From NCBI RefSeq assembly GCF_900109665.1, contig NZ_FOAO01000014.1:1-64000 (forward strand): 64,000 nt of DNA. The letters are read 5' to 3'. This stretch comes from Blastococcus sp. DSM 46786 (GTDB taxonomy: Bacteria > Actinomycetota > Actinomycetes > Mycobacteriales > Geodermatophilaceae). Positions 55,531 through 64,000 of this stretch are shown one piece after another. Below the pieces are notes generated by a model. That model ran no database searches and was not told the origin of the DNA. It saw only the letters and a program-made list of their open reading frames with translations. The position numbers and the translations under genes were made by a program. Numbering within the stretch: the first letter of the stretch is position 1; every line of letters starts with the position of its first letter.

Positions 55531-56104
55531 TCACGGCCCGGCGGGCGCCGACGGATGGGCTCCTTCCGGCCGCGTCTCCAGCCAACTACGAATCTGGGCG
55601 TAGACCTGCGGGTGGTTGAGCAGGTCGAAGTGGTGCAGTCGGCCGAGCCTGTGCACGTGGTCGGGCGGGAAGGCCAGCCGGTCGCCGTCACCGGCGTCGC
55701 CGCATGCGCTGCGGGGCGGGACGAGAAGGTCGCCGAGGAGGTCGGCGGTCCGGGCCGTGGGGTCGGCAGCCAGGGTGGCGAGGACGACGAAGTGCCGGGC
55801 GCCGTCGTGCAGCGGTACGTGGGTGTGCCGGCCGGGCGTGCGGGCGTCGAGGTCCTGATCGATCCAGTCCCCCTCAACCAGCGTGCCCCGCCGCAGATCC
55901 TTGATGCCGACGCTGCGCGCGGCCAGCAGCTTTGCGAGGGGGCGGGTCTCCGGCAGGCGGGCCAGCGTGTGGGTGAGGGTGTGGACTCCGCGTTCGAGGG
56001 GAGCGCCCAGATGTGGCGTGCCGAGGGTGACGGTGTCACGCACCAGGCGGGTCCACTGCCGGGCGGCGTCGGTGCCACCGCCGGCCTGGTGCAGCGCGCT
56101 CGAC
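55531..56104 (-). pseudogene. 3' remnant of an alpha/beta-hydrolase (lipase/esterase) gene
   Basis: The frame reads RQWTRLVRDTVTLGTPHLGAPLERGV and on to a normal C-terminus with HHFDLLNHPQVYAQIRSWLE. This is the second half of a PGAP1-like or triacylglycerol-lipase type protein. The nucleophile motif (GHSxGG) expected upstream is absent, because the frame breaks into a TetR fragment near 56100. So the first half was deleted. It begins 17 nt past the hipA stop, in the opposite direction. Confidence 0.65.
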
Positions 56105-56296
56105 GAGCAACCGTTCCCGGGAGCCCACCCAGCGGTAGAGCGTCACGCGGTTGACGCCGAGATCGGCCGCCAGCGAGGACATCTCCAGACGCTCCCCGGA
56201 GAGCAGCCGCCGCCGGGCCAGGCGCAAGACCTCCGGCGGCACCTCGGGCGCCTCACCGGCCGCCTTCGGCGCCGGCACCAACGGCTCGCTGCTCAT
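56036..56296 (-). pseudogene. 5' remnant of a TetR-family regulator gene
   Basis: ATG 56296 gives SSEPLVPAPKAAGEAP followed by the HTH VLRLARRRLLSGERLEMSSL and AADLGVNRVTLYRWVGSRERLL. After LLVE the frame runs into sequence that belongs to the esterase in another frame and stops at 56036. The ligand domain is missing. The fusion point, about 56098-56104, marks a deletion between two genes on the same strand. Confidence 0.65.
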
Positions 56297-56366
56297 GCCT
56301 CCAGCATGACAGCGGCGTGGCACGCTCCGGGCTGCACGCCCTACCCACCCGTGCCACGCTCGCGGC

Positions 56367-56555
56367 GTGCGCGCCACGGAGCGGATGGCGAGCGTCGATG
56401 CGGCCTGGCTGCACATGGACCGGTCGACCAACCTCGTGGTCGTCACCTGCGTCTTCTGGTTCGACCGGCCTCGACCCTCGCCGCGGCAACCAGTTCGGCC
56501 TCACCTTCGCCCGGCGCCGTGTTCCCTGGCCGGGGCCGGAATCCTCAGTTGCTGA
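56367..56555 (+). pseudogene. 5' remnant of a wax ester synthase/acyltransferase (WS/DGAT) gene
   Basis: GTG 56367 starts RATERMASVDAAWLHMDRST followed by NLVVVTCVFWF, the standard WS/DGAT N-terminus. After about 33 residues the match ends. In the next frame a short GNQFGLTFA segment, also found in the family but far into it, follows immediately at about 56488. So most of the gene (over 1 kb) has been deleted. WS/DGAT enzymes make wax esters or triacylglycerol. Confidence 0.6.
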
Positions 56556-57186
56556 TCGCCGGGGCGGCGCCGACGTAGCGGGGGTCGTCGACCTGGGCTG
56601 CGGTGAAGGCGGCGATGTCGGCGCGGGTGACCTTGAAGCCGAGCTGGTCAGTGCCGTAGAAGCCGTGCCGGACGGTCCCCTTGGCCGGGCCGTCGTTCGG
56701 GGCGAGGAAGCGCACGATGGTCCAGTCCAGGCCGGAGTCCATCACGGCCCGGCTCATGCCGGTGATCTCGTCGTAGGCGCGCCGCATGAAGGTCTTGGGC
56801 ATGAAGGTGGCGAACCGGGTCTGCCACGTCGGGGTCTCGCGGGGGTCGAGGACGCTGGGGGTGGCGTTGCCGACGTAGCGGCGGACGCGGTGGCGCTGCA
56901 TGGCCTCGACGATGTGCTGGGTGCCGTCGACCAGGGGCAGCCCGGTGACCTTCCGGTCCATGCTCGGGCCCAGGGCGCTCACGACGGCGTCCGCGCCGGC
57001 GACCGCCCGGTCGATGGCGGCCGCGTCGGTGATCTCACCGACCTCCACCCGCACGGCCTCCCCCCACGTCGCCGGCACCTTGCCGGGGTTGCGGACGTAG
57101 GCGGTGACGGTGTGGCCGTGAGATCGAAGCTGATCGACGACCTGTCGGCCGATGGCTCCGGTGGCGCCGAAGACGGTGACGTTCAT
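56545..57186 (-). CDS. NAD(P)-binding protein, NmrA/SDR-like
   Basis: A 213-aa atypical SDR protein. VTVFGATGAIGRQVVDQLRSHGHTV gives the GxxGxxG dinucleotide site; SALGPSMDRK and VRRYVGNATPSVLDPRETPTW follow. Proteins of this type act as redox sensors or reductases. ATG 57186 has GGAGGAGC upstream. It is divergent from the TetR gene at 57299 and is probably under its control. Confidence 0.87.
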   Translation of the reverse strand: MNVTVFGATGAIGRQVVDQLRSHGHTVTAYVRNPGKVPATWGEAVRVEVGEITDAAAIDRAVAGADAVVSALGPSMDRKVTGLPLVDGTQHIVEAMQRHRVRRYVGNATPSVLDPRETPTWQTRFATFMPKTFMRRAYDEITGMSRAVMDSGLDWTIVRFLAPNDGPAKGTVRHGFYGTDQLGFKVTRADIAAFTAAQVDDPRYVGAAPAISN

Positions 57187-57232
57187 GGGTGGTGCTCCTC
57201 CGTGGTCGTCCGGACCCGCCCCCTCGAAGTGG

Positions 57233-57244
57233 GGACTATCGTCC
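57233..57244. promoter_or_regulatory. Short palindrome in the divergent NmrA/TetR promoter
   Basis: GGAC-TATC-GTCC sits within GGGGACTATCGTCCGG. The GGGGAC half also forms the arms of the repeat at 57981-58024, so one regulator may bind both. Confidence 0.35.
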
Positions 57245-57298
57245 GGTTCCGCAGGCAACGTACCGGATCCGGGGAGCATTCCCCCGTAAGGTGGCGGC

Positions 57299-57973
57299 GT
57301 GACCGATGCCGCCCGCCCGTCGCTGCGCGCCGATGCCGCGCGCAACCGCGACGCGATCGTCGCCGCCGCCCGCACCGTGTTCGCCGAGCATGGGCTGGGG
57401 GCCTCGCTGGACGAGATCGCCCGCCGGGCCGGTGTCGGGAACGCGACCCTCTACCGCCGGTTCCCGAGCCGGGAGGAGCTGGTGCAGGCGGCCCTCTTGC
57501 CGTCGATGACGGACTACCTCGCCGCGGTCGACGAGGGGCTCGCCGATCCGGATCCCTGGGCGGGCTTCCGTGACTACCTGCTGCGCCTGTTCCAACTGCA
57601 GGCCCGCGACCGCGGCCTTGCCGACCTGCTCGTCACGACCGTCAGGACGCCGTCCGGCGAGCTCGAGGAGTTGCGCAGCCGCGCCTTCGAGCTGACCAAG
57701 CAGCTCATCCGGCGGGCACAGGACGCCGACGAGCTGCGCCCGGACTTCCGCCACCAGGACCTGCCCCTGCTCCTCATGGCCAACGCCGGACTGGTGGAGC
57801 GCACCCAGAAGGGCGCCCCCGACAGCTGGCGACGAGTCGCCGCCTTCCTCCTTGATGGACTCCAGACCCGGGCCGCCACGCCCGCGCCGCCGGCGCCCAC
57901 CGAGCGCTCCGTGCTGCGCGTGATGGCGGCCAACCGCCTCTCCTCTCGCCACGCCGAGCAACGCGACAGCTAA
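57299..57973 (+). CDS. TetR-family transcriptional regulator
   Basis: A 224-aa repressor with HTH at about 15-60: RNRDAIVAAARTVFAEHGLGA and LDEIARRAGVGNATLYRRFPSREEL. The ligand domain is helical. GTG 57299 has TAAGGT 6 nt upstream (57287-57292). It leads the oxidoreductase genes 58051-61377 and is divergent from the NmrA-like gene; I infer that it responds to an electrophile or quinone-like compound. Confidence 0.9.
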   Translation: MTDAARPSLRADAARNRDAIVAAARTVFAEHGLGASLDEIARRAGVGNATLYRRFPSREELVQAALLPSMTDYLAAVDEGLADPDPWAGFRDYLLRLFQLQARDRGLADLLVTTVRTPSGELEELRSRAFELTKQLIRRAQDADELRPDFRHQDLPLLLMANAGLVERTQKGAPDSWRRVAAFLLDGLQTRAATPAPPAPTERSVLRVMAANRLSSRHAEQRDS

Positions 57974-57980
57974 CCGGAAT

Positions 57981-58024
57981 GATGTCCCCGGGTGTCGTGT
58001 TAGCGTCGGCGAAACGGGGACATC
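57981..58024. promoter_or_regulatory. Inverted repeat enclosing the promoter of the oxidoreductase operon
   Basis: GATGTCCCCG (57981-57990) and CGGGGACATC (58015-58024) are perfect inverted copies. Between them lies TAGCGT (58001-58006), a likely -10. A repressor bridging or binding both arms would block it. It lies 27 bp before the quinone-reductase ATG. Confidence 0.6.
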
Positions 58025-58050
58025 CCCCCACTCCATCGAGAGGAACCGAC

Positions 58051-58971
58051 ATGCGTGCCTTCGTCGTACCGTCCGCCGACGCCGAGCCCACCGTCACCGA
58101 GGTGCCCGACCCCACCCCCGGCCCCGGCGAGGTGCTGGTCCGCGTCGCCACCTCGTCGCTGAACGGCTTCGACCTGTCCGTGGCCGCCGGCTACCTGCAG
58201 GGGATGATGGAGCACCGCTTCCCCGTCGTCCTCGGCAAGGACTTCGCCGGCACCGTCGAGGCGGTCGGCGAAGGCGTGACCCGGTTCGCCCCGGGCGACG
58301 CCGTGCTCGGCGTCGTCACCAAGGCGCACCTGGGTGACGGTGGCTTCGGTGAGCTGCTCGTCGTGCACGAGGGCGACTTCATCACCGCGGTCCCCGAGGG
58401 GCTGGACCTGCGCTCCGCGGGCGCCCTCGGCCTCGCCGGCACCGCCGCCCTCGACACCCTGAACGCCGCCGGCGTCCAGGCCGGACAGACCGTCCTCGTC
58501 AGCGGCGCCACCGGCGGGGTCGGCGCACTCGCCGTGCAGTACGCCGCCGCGGCGGGCGCCACCGTCATCGCCACGGCCCGGCGGGGCGAGGAGGCCGACC
58601 TCGTCACCGAGTTGGGCGCACAGCACACCGTCGACTACACCGGTGACGTCGCCGCGCAGGTCCGGGCGATCGCCCCGGAGGGCGTCGGCGCCATCGTGCA
58701 CCTGGCCGGCGACGGCGCCGAGCTCGCCGGACTGTTGAAGCCCGGCGGGAAGATCGGCTCGACCATGGGGTACGGCCCCGAGCAGAACCCCGCCGCGACG
58801 TTCGTCATGGCCAACCCGTCCGCCGACACCCTCGCCCGGCTCGCCGCCGACGCCGCCGCCGGACGCATCCGCGTGCCGATCACCGTCACCTACTCCCTGG
58901 ACGACGTCCCTCGTGCGTTCGAGGACTTCCGCTCGGGCACGCGCGGGAAGATCTGCATCGAGATCGGCTGA
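58051..58971 (+). CDS. NADP-dependent MDR oxidoreductase (quinone reductase family)
   Basis: A 306-aa zinc-free MDR protein. RVATSSLNGFDLSVAAGYL, GKDFAGTVEAVGEGVTRFAPGDAV, NADPH motif SGATGGVGALAVQYA, and C-terminal RSGTRGKICIEIG. First enzyme gene of the operon, with AGAGGA before ATG 58051. Probably reduces quinones or enones with NADPH. Confidence 0.88.
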   Translation: MRAFVVPSADAEPTVTEVPDPTPGPGEVLVRVATSSLNGFDLSVAAGYLQGMMEHRFPVVLGKDFAGTVEAVGEGVTRFAPGDAVLGVVTKAHLGDGGFGELLVVHEGDFITAVPEGLDLRSAGALGLAGTAALDTLNAAGVQAGQTVLVSGATGGVGALAVQYAAAAGATVIATARRGEEADLVTELGAQHTVDYTGDVAAQVRAIAPEGVGAIVHLAGDGAELAGLLKPGGKIGSTMGYGPEQNPAATFVMANPSADTLARLAADAAAGRIRVPITVTYSLDDVPRAFEDFRSGTRGKICIEIG

Positions 58972-59052
58972 GCAGTCGCCCGGCCCGGCGGTCGATCCGG
59001 GCCGGGCGTGGCACCGGCGTTCAGACCCATCTCATCCCCTGGAGTTCCCCCC

Positions 59053-59907
<855 letters not shown>

Positions 59908-59943
59908 GCGCCCCACCCTTCGCCCCCGACAAGGAGCACCGCC

Positions 59944-60984
59944 ATGACATTCGAACTCGGCGTCTACTCGTTCGGCAACACACCCCGCACTCCCGACGGC
60001 GGCTTCGGTGCCACCGCGCAGGCGATCCGGAACGTCCTCGAGGCGGTGCACCTCGCCGACGAGGTCGGCCTGGACTTCTTCGGGTTCGGCGAGCACCACA
60101 CCCGCTCGATGCCGCTGTCCTCGCCGACCTCGGTCGTGAACGCCGCCGCGGCATCCACGCAGCGCATCAAGCTCGGCACGGCCGTCACGGTGCTGTCCAC
60201 CGACGAGCCGCTGCGGGTGTTCCAACAGCTGGCGACGGCGGCGGCGATCGCACCCGGACGCATCGAGGCCGTCGCCGGCCGCGGCTCCTCGGCGATCACC
60301 TTCCCGATCTTCGACCTCGACGAGCGCGACTACGACATGCTCTACGCCTCGAAGCTCGAGCTGCTCCTCGCCGTCAACCAGCACGAGCAGGTCACCTGGT
60401 CCGGCCCGCACCGGCGCCGCCCCCTGGACGGCGCCCTGATCGTGCCGCGCCCGGAGCAGCCGCTGCGGATCTGGCTCGGCTCGGGCGGCAGCCCGGAGTC
60501 GGTGGGCCGCGCGGTCGAGCTGGGTGTGCCGCTGTTCCTCGGCATCCTGGGCGGCAGCTCGGAGCACTGGGCGCAGTACGGCCGGGCCTACCGCGACGCG
60601 TGGGCGCAGGTCGGCCATCCGGCCGAGGCGGCCGACATCGCCGTCGCGGTGCACGGGTTCGTCGGCCGCGACGACCACCGGGCGAAGGCCACCTACCTCG
60701 AGCACGAGCTGCGCATGTTCGCCACCGGCGCCGCGGAGGTCGGGCGTCCGCCGATGGCACCGCCCGGCCGCGAGGCACAGCTCCAGCCGGGCGGCATGGT
60801 GTTCGCCGGCGGACCGGACGAGGTCGCCGACCGGATCCTGCACCTGCACGCCCAACTCGGGCACACCCGCCAGATCCTGCAGATGGACGTCGGCGGCATG
60901 CCCCACGCCACCTACCTCGAGGCCATCGAGCTGCTCGGCACCGAGGTCCTCCCCCAGATCCGCAAGGAACTCGGCGACCGCTGA
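59944..60984 (+). CDS. LLM-class flavin-dependent oxidoreductase
   Basis: A 346-aa luciferase-like protein. FELGVYSFGNTPRTPDGG, VHLADEVGLDFFGFGEHHTRSMPLSSP, STQRIKLGTAVTVLSTDEPLRV and RIEAVAGRGSSAITF. The AGRGSS and FGEHH features are common in FMN- or F420-dependent family members. Third enzyme of the operon, preceded by AAGGAG. Confidence 0.88.
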   Translation: MTFELGVYSFGNTPRTPDGGFGATAQAIRNVLEAVHLADEVGLDFFGFGEHHTRSMPLSSPTSVVNAAAASTQRIKLGTAVTVLSTDEPLRVFQQLATAAAIAPGRIEAVAGRGSSAITFPIFDLDERDYDMLYASKLELLLAVNQHEQVTWSGPHRRRPLDGALIVPRPEQPLRIWLGSGGSPESVGRAVELGVPLFLGILGGSSEHWAQYGRAYRDAWAQVGHPAEAADIAVAVHGFVGRDDHRAKATYLEHELRMFATGAAEVGRPPMAPPGREAQLQPGGMVFAGGPDEVADRILHLHAQLGHTRQILQMDVGGMPHATYLEAIELLGTEVLPQIRKELGDR

Positions 60985-61023
60985 CAGCGGTCACCTTCCC
61001 CCACTTCCTCTCAGAGGAGAGTC

Positions 61024-61377
61024 GTGTTCATCGCCCTGGTCATCACCACCGTCCTGCTGGCCACCATCGCCCTCAACTCCGCGGCCATGAAGCTCCGCCG
61101 GAACGAGCAGGTCGTCGCCGTCATCCAGGGCACCGTCGGCGTGCCGGAGCGGCACCTGCCCACCCTCGCCGGCCTCGAGATCGCCGGCGCCGTCGGCATC
61201 CTCGTCGGTCTGTGGCTCGAACCGCTGGGCATCGCCGCCGCGGCCGGCCTCGTCGCCTACTTCCTCGGTGCGGTCGGCGGCCACCTCCGCGTCGGCGACA
61301 CCATGAACGTCGCGATGCCGATGCCGCCGCTCGTGCTCGCCGTCGTCGTCCTCGCCCTGCGCCTGCTGACCCTCTGA
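61024..61377 (+). CDS. DoxX-like membrane protein
   Basis: A 117-aa protein with four hydrophobic segments (starts FIALVITTVLLATIALNSAA). LPTLAGLEIAGAVGILVGLWLEPLGIAAAAGL fits DoxX-like small membrane proteins. In other bacteria DoxX-type proteins take part in redox or detoxification membrane complexes. Last gene of the operon and of the island. GTG 61024 has CAGAGGAGAG upstream. Confidence 0.78.
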   Translation: MFIALVITTVLLATIALNSAAMKLRRNEQVVAVIQGTVGVPERHLPTLAGLEIAGAVGILVGLWLEPLGIAAAAGLVAYFLGAVGGHLRVGDTMNVAMPMPPLVLAVVVLALRLLTL

Positions 61378-61551
61378 GGCGATTGGCGTCGTCCGCCACC
61401 CGGGTCAGGCCGGTTCGGGACTCGTCTCGATGCGGGCGAGCTTGTTGGGGGCAAGCGGCCGATCAGGACCGCTCCGGGACGATCGAGGCTGTCCGGAAGG
61501 CCCCGCTATCGTGCGGGATCACCGGGCCACCAGGCCCGGAACCGGCCTCAC
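61378..61551. other. Right flank of the island, no gene
   Basis: Gene-free up to the att repeat. GGGCC-acca-GGCCC (near 61524) is a small hairpin. No tRNA body precedes the repeat, which shows the right copy is a fragment. Confidence 0.4.
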
Positions 61552-61580
61552 TCGCGGGTTCGAGCCCCGTCACTCACCCC
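61552..61580 (+). repeat. attR-like copy of the tRNA-His 3' end
   Basis: Exact copy of 53426-53454, with no D-arm or anticodon arm before it, so it cannot be a tRNA. It is followed 8 nt later by a terminator hairpin, as the native tRNA-His would be. Confidence 0.75.
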
Positions 61581-61588
61581 GAACGGAG

Positions 61589-61616
61589 GGCCCCGGTCAG
61601 GCAACTGACCGGGGCC
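61589..61616 (+). terminator. Hairpin after the tRNA-His fragment
   Basis: GGCCCCGGTCAG, loop GCAA, then CTGACCGGGGCC: a perfect 12-bp stem. Similar to the tRNA-His terminator at 53462, which suggests homologous origin. Confidence 0.75.
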
Positions 61617-61682
61617 TTCTCCGTCCCCCACCGCAGTCCGCAGACGGCCCCGTGCAGCAGCAGACGGTGGAACACTGCCGCC

Positions 61683-62324
61683 GTGGCCGGCTGCTGCGAC
61701 CCCCGCGGATGCGACGGGGTGTTCGACGAGCGGTTCGCCAGGCGGAGGGCCGCCCGCTACCGGAGGAAGGGCCTCGACGCCACGGCCCGGCGGATGGTGG
61801 AGCTCCTCGAGCATCGCGGCCTGCGGGGCGCCACGGTGCTGGAGATCGGCGGCGGCGTCGGCGAGATCCACATCGAGCTGCTCCGCCGCGGCGCCGCCTC
61901 CGCCACGAACCTCGAGCTCTCCCCGGCCTACGAGGCCGAAGCGGCCCGGCTGCTCGACGAGGCCGGGCTCGCCGGGCGCGTCGACCGCCGCCTGGCCGAC
62001 ATCGCCGCCGACCCGGCAGCGGCGCGGCCCGCTGACATCGTGATCCTGCACCGCGTCGTGTGCTGCTACCCCGACCACCCGGCGCTCCTCGCGGCGGCCG
62101 CCCGGCACGCCCGCGACCAGCTGGTGTTCAGCTTCCCGCCGCGCACCCCGGTCTCCCGGGCGTTCGTCGCCGTCCAGAACCGGCTGCTCGGCTGGGGCGG
62201 ACGCCGGTTCCGCACCTTCGCGCACCCGCCGGCGGAGATGCTCGCGGTCCTCGCCGAGCACGGGATGCACGCCGCCGTCGCGCACCGGGGTGCGGTGTGG
62301 CAGGTCGCCCACGCGAGGCGCTGA
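61683..62324 (+). CDS. SAM-dependent methyltransferase
   Basis: A 213-aa class I methyltransferase. VLEIGGGVGEIHIELLRRGA is motif I near residue 53; NLELSPAYEAEA and IVILHRVVCCYPDHPALL follow. The Cys-rich start (AGCCDPRGCDGVFDERFARR) is typical of a group related to magnesium-protoporphyrin-type methyltransferases but does not show the substrate. GTG 61683 is the first start before this block. Just outside the island's right end. Confidence 0.82.
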   Translation: MAGCCDPRGCDGVFDERFARRRAARYRRKGLDATARRMVELLEHRGLRGATVLEIGGGVGEIHIELLRRGAASATNLELSPAYEAEAARLLDEAGLAGRVDRRLADIAADPAAARPADIVILHRVVCCYPDHPALLAAAARHARDQLVFSFPPRTPVSRAFVAVQNRLLGWGGRRFRTFAHPPAEMLAVLAEHGMHAAVAHRGAVWQVAHARR

Positions 62325-62378
62325 GTGCCCACGGGGTCTCCCTCGATCGGCCCGGTGGCCGACCTCGACCGGGCTGGT

Positions 62379-62523
62379 CCTGCGCTCGATCCGCTGGCGC
62401 GAGGACAGTCGGCTGGTCGTCCCCACTGCCCGCACCAAGGGCGGCTTCCCCCTCTACAACGACGGCGACTTCGCCCGCCTGCACGAGCGGGTTCACGCTG
62501 CTAGCGGGGCTGGTCGGTGGTGA
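62379..62523 (+). other. Possible gene fragment between convergent genes
   Basis: The frame GLVLRSIRWREDSRLVVPTA followed by RTKGGFPLYNDGDFARLHERV looks protein-like but has no start or usual length, and it runs into the sigma gene end. It may be the end of a lost gene. I do not recognise the family. Confidence 0.25.
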
Positions 62524-63715
62524 GCTCCGTCTGCCGCTGGGTGAGGAAGGCGGTGTCGGCGTCGATCCGCGCCAGCGCGGCCGCCCGGCCGTAGGCGGCA
62601 GCGGCCTCGTCGCGTCGCCCCAGCCGCTCCAGCATCGACCCACGCGAAGCGTGCAGCAGGTGGTAGCCGGCCAGGTCCTCCTCCAGATCCTGCAGAAGCC
62701 GAAGGCCGGCCGCCGGGCCGTCGGTCTCGGCGACCGCTACCGCCCGGTTCAACGCCACCACCGGCGTCGGCAGCACCGCGAACAGCCGGTCGTAGAACCG
62801 GACGATCGCCGCCCAGTCGGTCTGCTCGTACCGGGGTGCGGCGCAGTGGAGGGCCTGGATCGCTGCCTGGAGCTGGAACGGACCCAGCTGGCCGCGGCGC
62901 AGGCACGCGAGCACCAGTTCCTGCCCCTCGGCAATCAGTGAGCGGTCCCACAGCAACCGGTCCTGGTCCCCGAGCTGCACGACCTGGGCTGCATCGGAGC
63001 GGGCCGGCATCCGGGCGTCGTTGAGCAGCATCAGGGCCAGCAGACCCGCAACCTCGGGTTCATCGGGCATCAGCCCGACCAGCACCCGGGTCAGCCAGAT
63101 CGCCTCGCCACGTAGGCCCCGCCGCTCGACGTCGTCGGCGCCGGCGTTGTAGATGAGGTACAGCACCGTCAGCACGGCCCGCAGCCGGCGCGGCAGGTCG
63201 GCGTCGGGGATGCGGTAGGGGATGCTCGCCGCCCTGATCTTGTACTTGGCGCGCACCAGCCGCTTCGCCATGGTCTCGTCGCTGACCAGGAAGGCGGCAG
63301 CGACCTCCGCGGGGGTCAGCCCGGCGACCAACCGCAGGGTCAGCGCCACCTGGTGCTCGACCCGCAGGGCGGGGTGGCAGCAGGTGAAGATGAGCCGCAG
63401 CTGGTCGTCGGGCCGCGGCGCCGGGACGTCGGGGCCCGGAGGTGGCTCTGACCGGAGGCGATCGGTCACGACCTGCTCGGTCAGCTGACGGCCCCGCCGC
63501 TCCCGGCGGACGACGTCGGTAGCCCGGTTCCGCGCGGTGGTGACGATCCAGCCGGCGGGGTTGTCCGGGGCACCGTCCCTCGGCCACCGGCTCATGGCGA
63601 TGACGAACGCGTCCTGGACGGCGTCTTCGGCGAGCGTGAGGTCACCGAAGAGCCGGGCCAGGGTCGCCACCGCCTGACCGTGCGCGGCCCGGAACGTCCG
63701 CTCGACGTCGTCCAC
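62501..63715 (-). CDS. ECF42-type RNA polymerase sigma factor with C-terminal TPR-like extension
   Basis: A 404-aa sigma factor. Regions 2 ([25 protein letters not shown]) and 4 ([32 protein letters not shown]) come first; a helical extension (about 180-404: [21 protein letters not shown]) follows. This is the ECF42 layout, in which the extension takes the place of an anti-sigma factor. Family: ECF42 genes lie next to DGPF (YCII-like) genes, as here. GTG 63715. Confidence 0.9.
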   Translation of the reverse strand: MDDVERTFRAAHGQAVATLARLFGDLTLAEDAVQDAFVIAMSRWPRDGAPDNPAGWIVTTARNRATDVVRRERRGRQLTEQVVTDRLRSEPPPGPDVPAPRPDDQLRLIFTCCHPALRVEHQVALTLRLVAGLTPAEVAAAFLVSDETMAKRLVRAKYKIRAASIPYRIPDADLPRRLRAVLTVLYLIYNAGADDVERRGLRGEAIWLTRVLVGLMPDEPEVAGLLALMLLNDARMPARSDAAQVVQLGDQDRLLWDRSLIAEGQELVLACLRRGQLGPFQLQAAIQALHCAAPRYEQTDWAAIVRFYDRLFAVLPTPVVALNRAVAVAETDGPAAGLRLLQDLEEDLAGYHLLHASRGSMLERLGRRDEAAAAYGRAAALARIDADTAFLTQRQTELTTDQPR

Positions 63716-63727
63716 TCCCCGGCTCCG

Positions 63728-64000
63728 TCAGTGGCCGCCGGCCGGAACCCGCCCGGTGGCCCGGAACGGCCGCACCTCGATGTCGTGGTCGATCGCCTCG
63801 ACCACCTTCTCCGCCCATGTCAGCGCCTCGTCGAGGTCTGCGGCATTGACGACGTAGAACCCCCCGATGTGCTCCTTCGCCTCCACGAACGGCCCGTCGG
63901 TGGTCACCTTGTCCCGGCCGGTGCCACCCCGCACCACGGTGGCCGCGTCGGGACCGTGCAGCGCACCGCCGAACGCAAACGCTCCGGCCCGGTCCATCTC
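63728..64000 (-). CDS. DGPF/YCII-domain protein, 5' end beyond the window
   Basis: At least 91 codons, frame open to the window edge. TTDGPFVEAKEHIGGFYVVNAADLDEALTWAEKV is the DGPF signature. Members are about 120 aa, so some 30 residues lie outside; the Met at 63997 is probably internal. It precedes the ECF42 gene by 12 nt, the usual order, and is a probable target and partner of that sigma. Confidence 0.9.
   Translation of the reverse strand, partial: EMDRAGAFAFGGALHGPDAATVVRGGTGRDKVTTDGPFVEAKEHIGGFYVVNAADLDEALTWAEKVVEAIDHDIEVRPFRATGRVPAGGH

Noticed and set aside
62060-62941. 293-aa plus-strand frame crossing the methyltransferase and sigma genes
   Set aside because: It runs antisense through conserved sigma sequence and has no motifs.

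Overview
The window is very GC-rich, with G or C at most third codon positions and many GTG starts. Its gene families (a fused FbiC for coenzyme F420, an HbO-type globin, NrtR-nadABC, BioMNY, an ECF42 sigma factor with a DGPF protein) point to a high-GC actinomycete. A Geodermatophilaceae-like organism is my best guess, but this is inference from gene content and not a proven assignment. Most genes look like ordinary chromosomal functions. Short operons with ATGA or GTGA overlaps are common. Many first genes carry a TAnnnT hexamer 6-8 nt before the start codon, which suggests leaderless mRNAs.

Layout. 1-0.1 kb: tail of an IS5-family transposase, apparently inserted in the promoter of a prolyl oligopeptidase. 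2.2-6 kb: MFS exporter, truncated hemoglobin, and a GH13 glucosidase whose N-terminus is made of an intergenic repeat. 6-8.5 kb: biotin transporter bioYMN and a MOSC protein. 8.5-13.4 kb: frameshifted methyltransferase, thioesterase, phosphatase-like protein, EttA and a second SSB. 13.6-15.1 kb: tRNA-Arg(TCT), small membrane proteins and a DinB-like protein. 15.3-17.8 kb: TPR protein divergent from a cupin gene, with a 30-bp palindrome between them. 17.9-22.3 kb: nrtR divergent from nadABC. 22.3-29.8 kb: two tandem membrane paralogues, a large perfect hairpin, an LLM oxidoreductase, a PAS-GADEF-EAL protein, an SGNH hydrolase, a disulfide-type flavoprotein and a flavin reductase. 29.8-33.4 kb: ECF sigma and anti-sigma pair, then an ABC exporter. 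33.7-36.3 kb: fbiC. 36.4-40.6 kb: cupins, a small low-GC three-gene cluster with a PycTM-like membrane protein, a yefM-yoeB pair with a frameshifted toxin, and a quinone reductase. 40.6-43.5 kb: siderophore-binding lipoprotein behind an IdeR box, and a DUF885 protein. 43.7-49.3 kb: acyl-CoA dehydrogenase and a biotin-dependent acyl-CoA carboxylase pair, divergent from a TetR regulator with two matching operators. 49.4-53.3 kb: two membrane proteins and oligoribonuclease.

53.4-61.6 kb: an 8.1-kb segment bounded by a 29-bp direct repeat of the 3' end of tRNA-His, so it looks like a genomic island with attL and attR. It carries hipBA, scarred remnants of a lipid-metabolism locus (esterase, TetR and wax-ester synthase fragments), and a TetR-controlled oxidoreductase operon (two quinone-reductase types, an LLM enzyme and a DoxX-like membrane protein). 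No integrase is visible. 61.7-64 kb: a methyltransferase, then an ECF42 sigma factor and its DGPF partner, cut by the window end.

The best candidates for something undescribed are the integrase-less tRNA-His island, the small PycTM-like cluster at 36.98-37.84 kb, and the repeat family that has entered a coding sequence at 4.2 kb.
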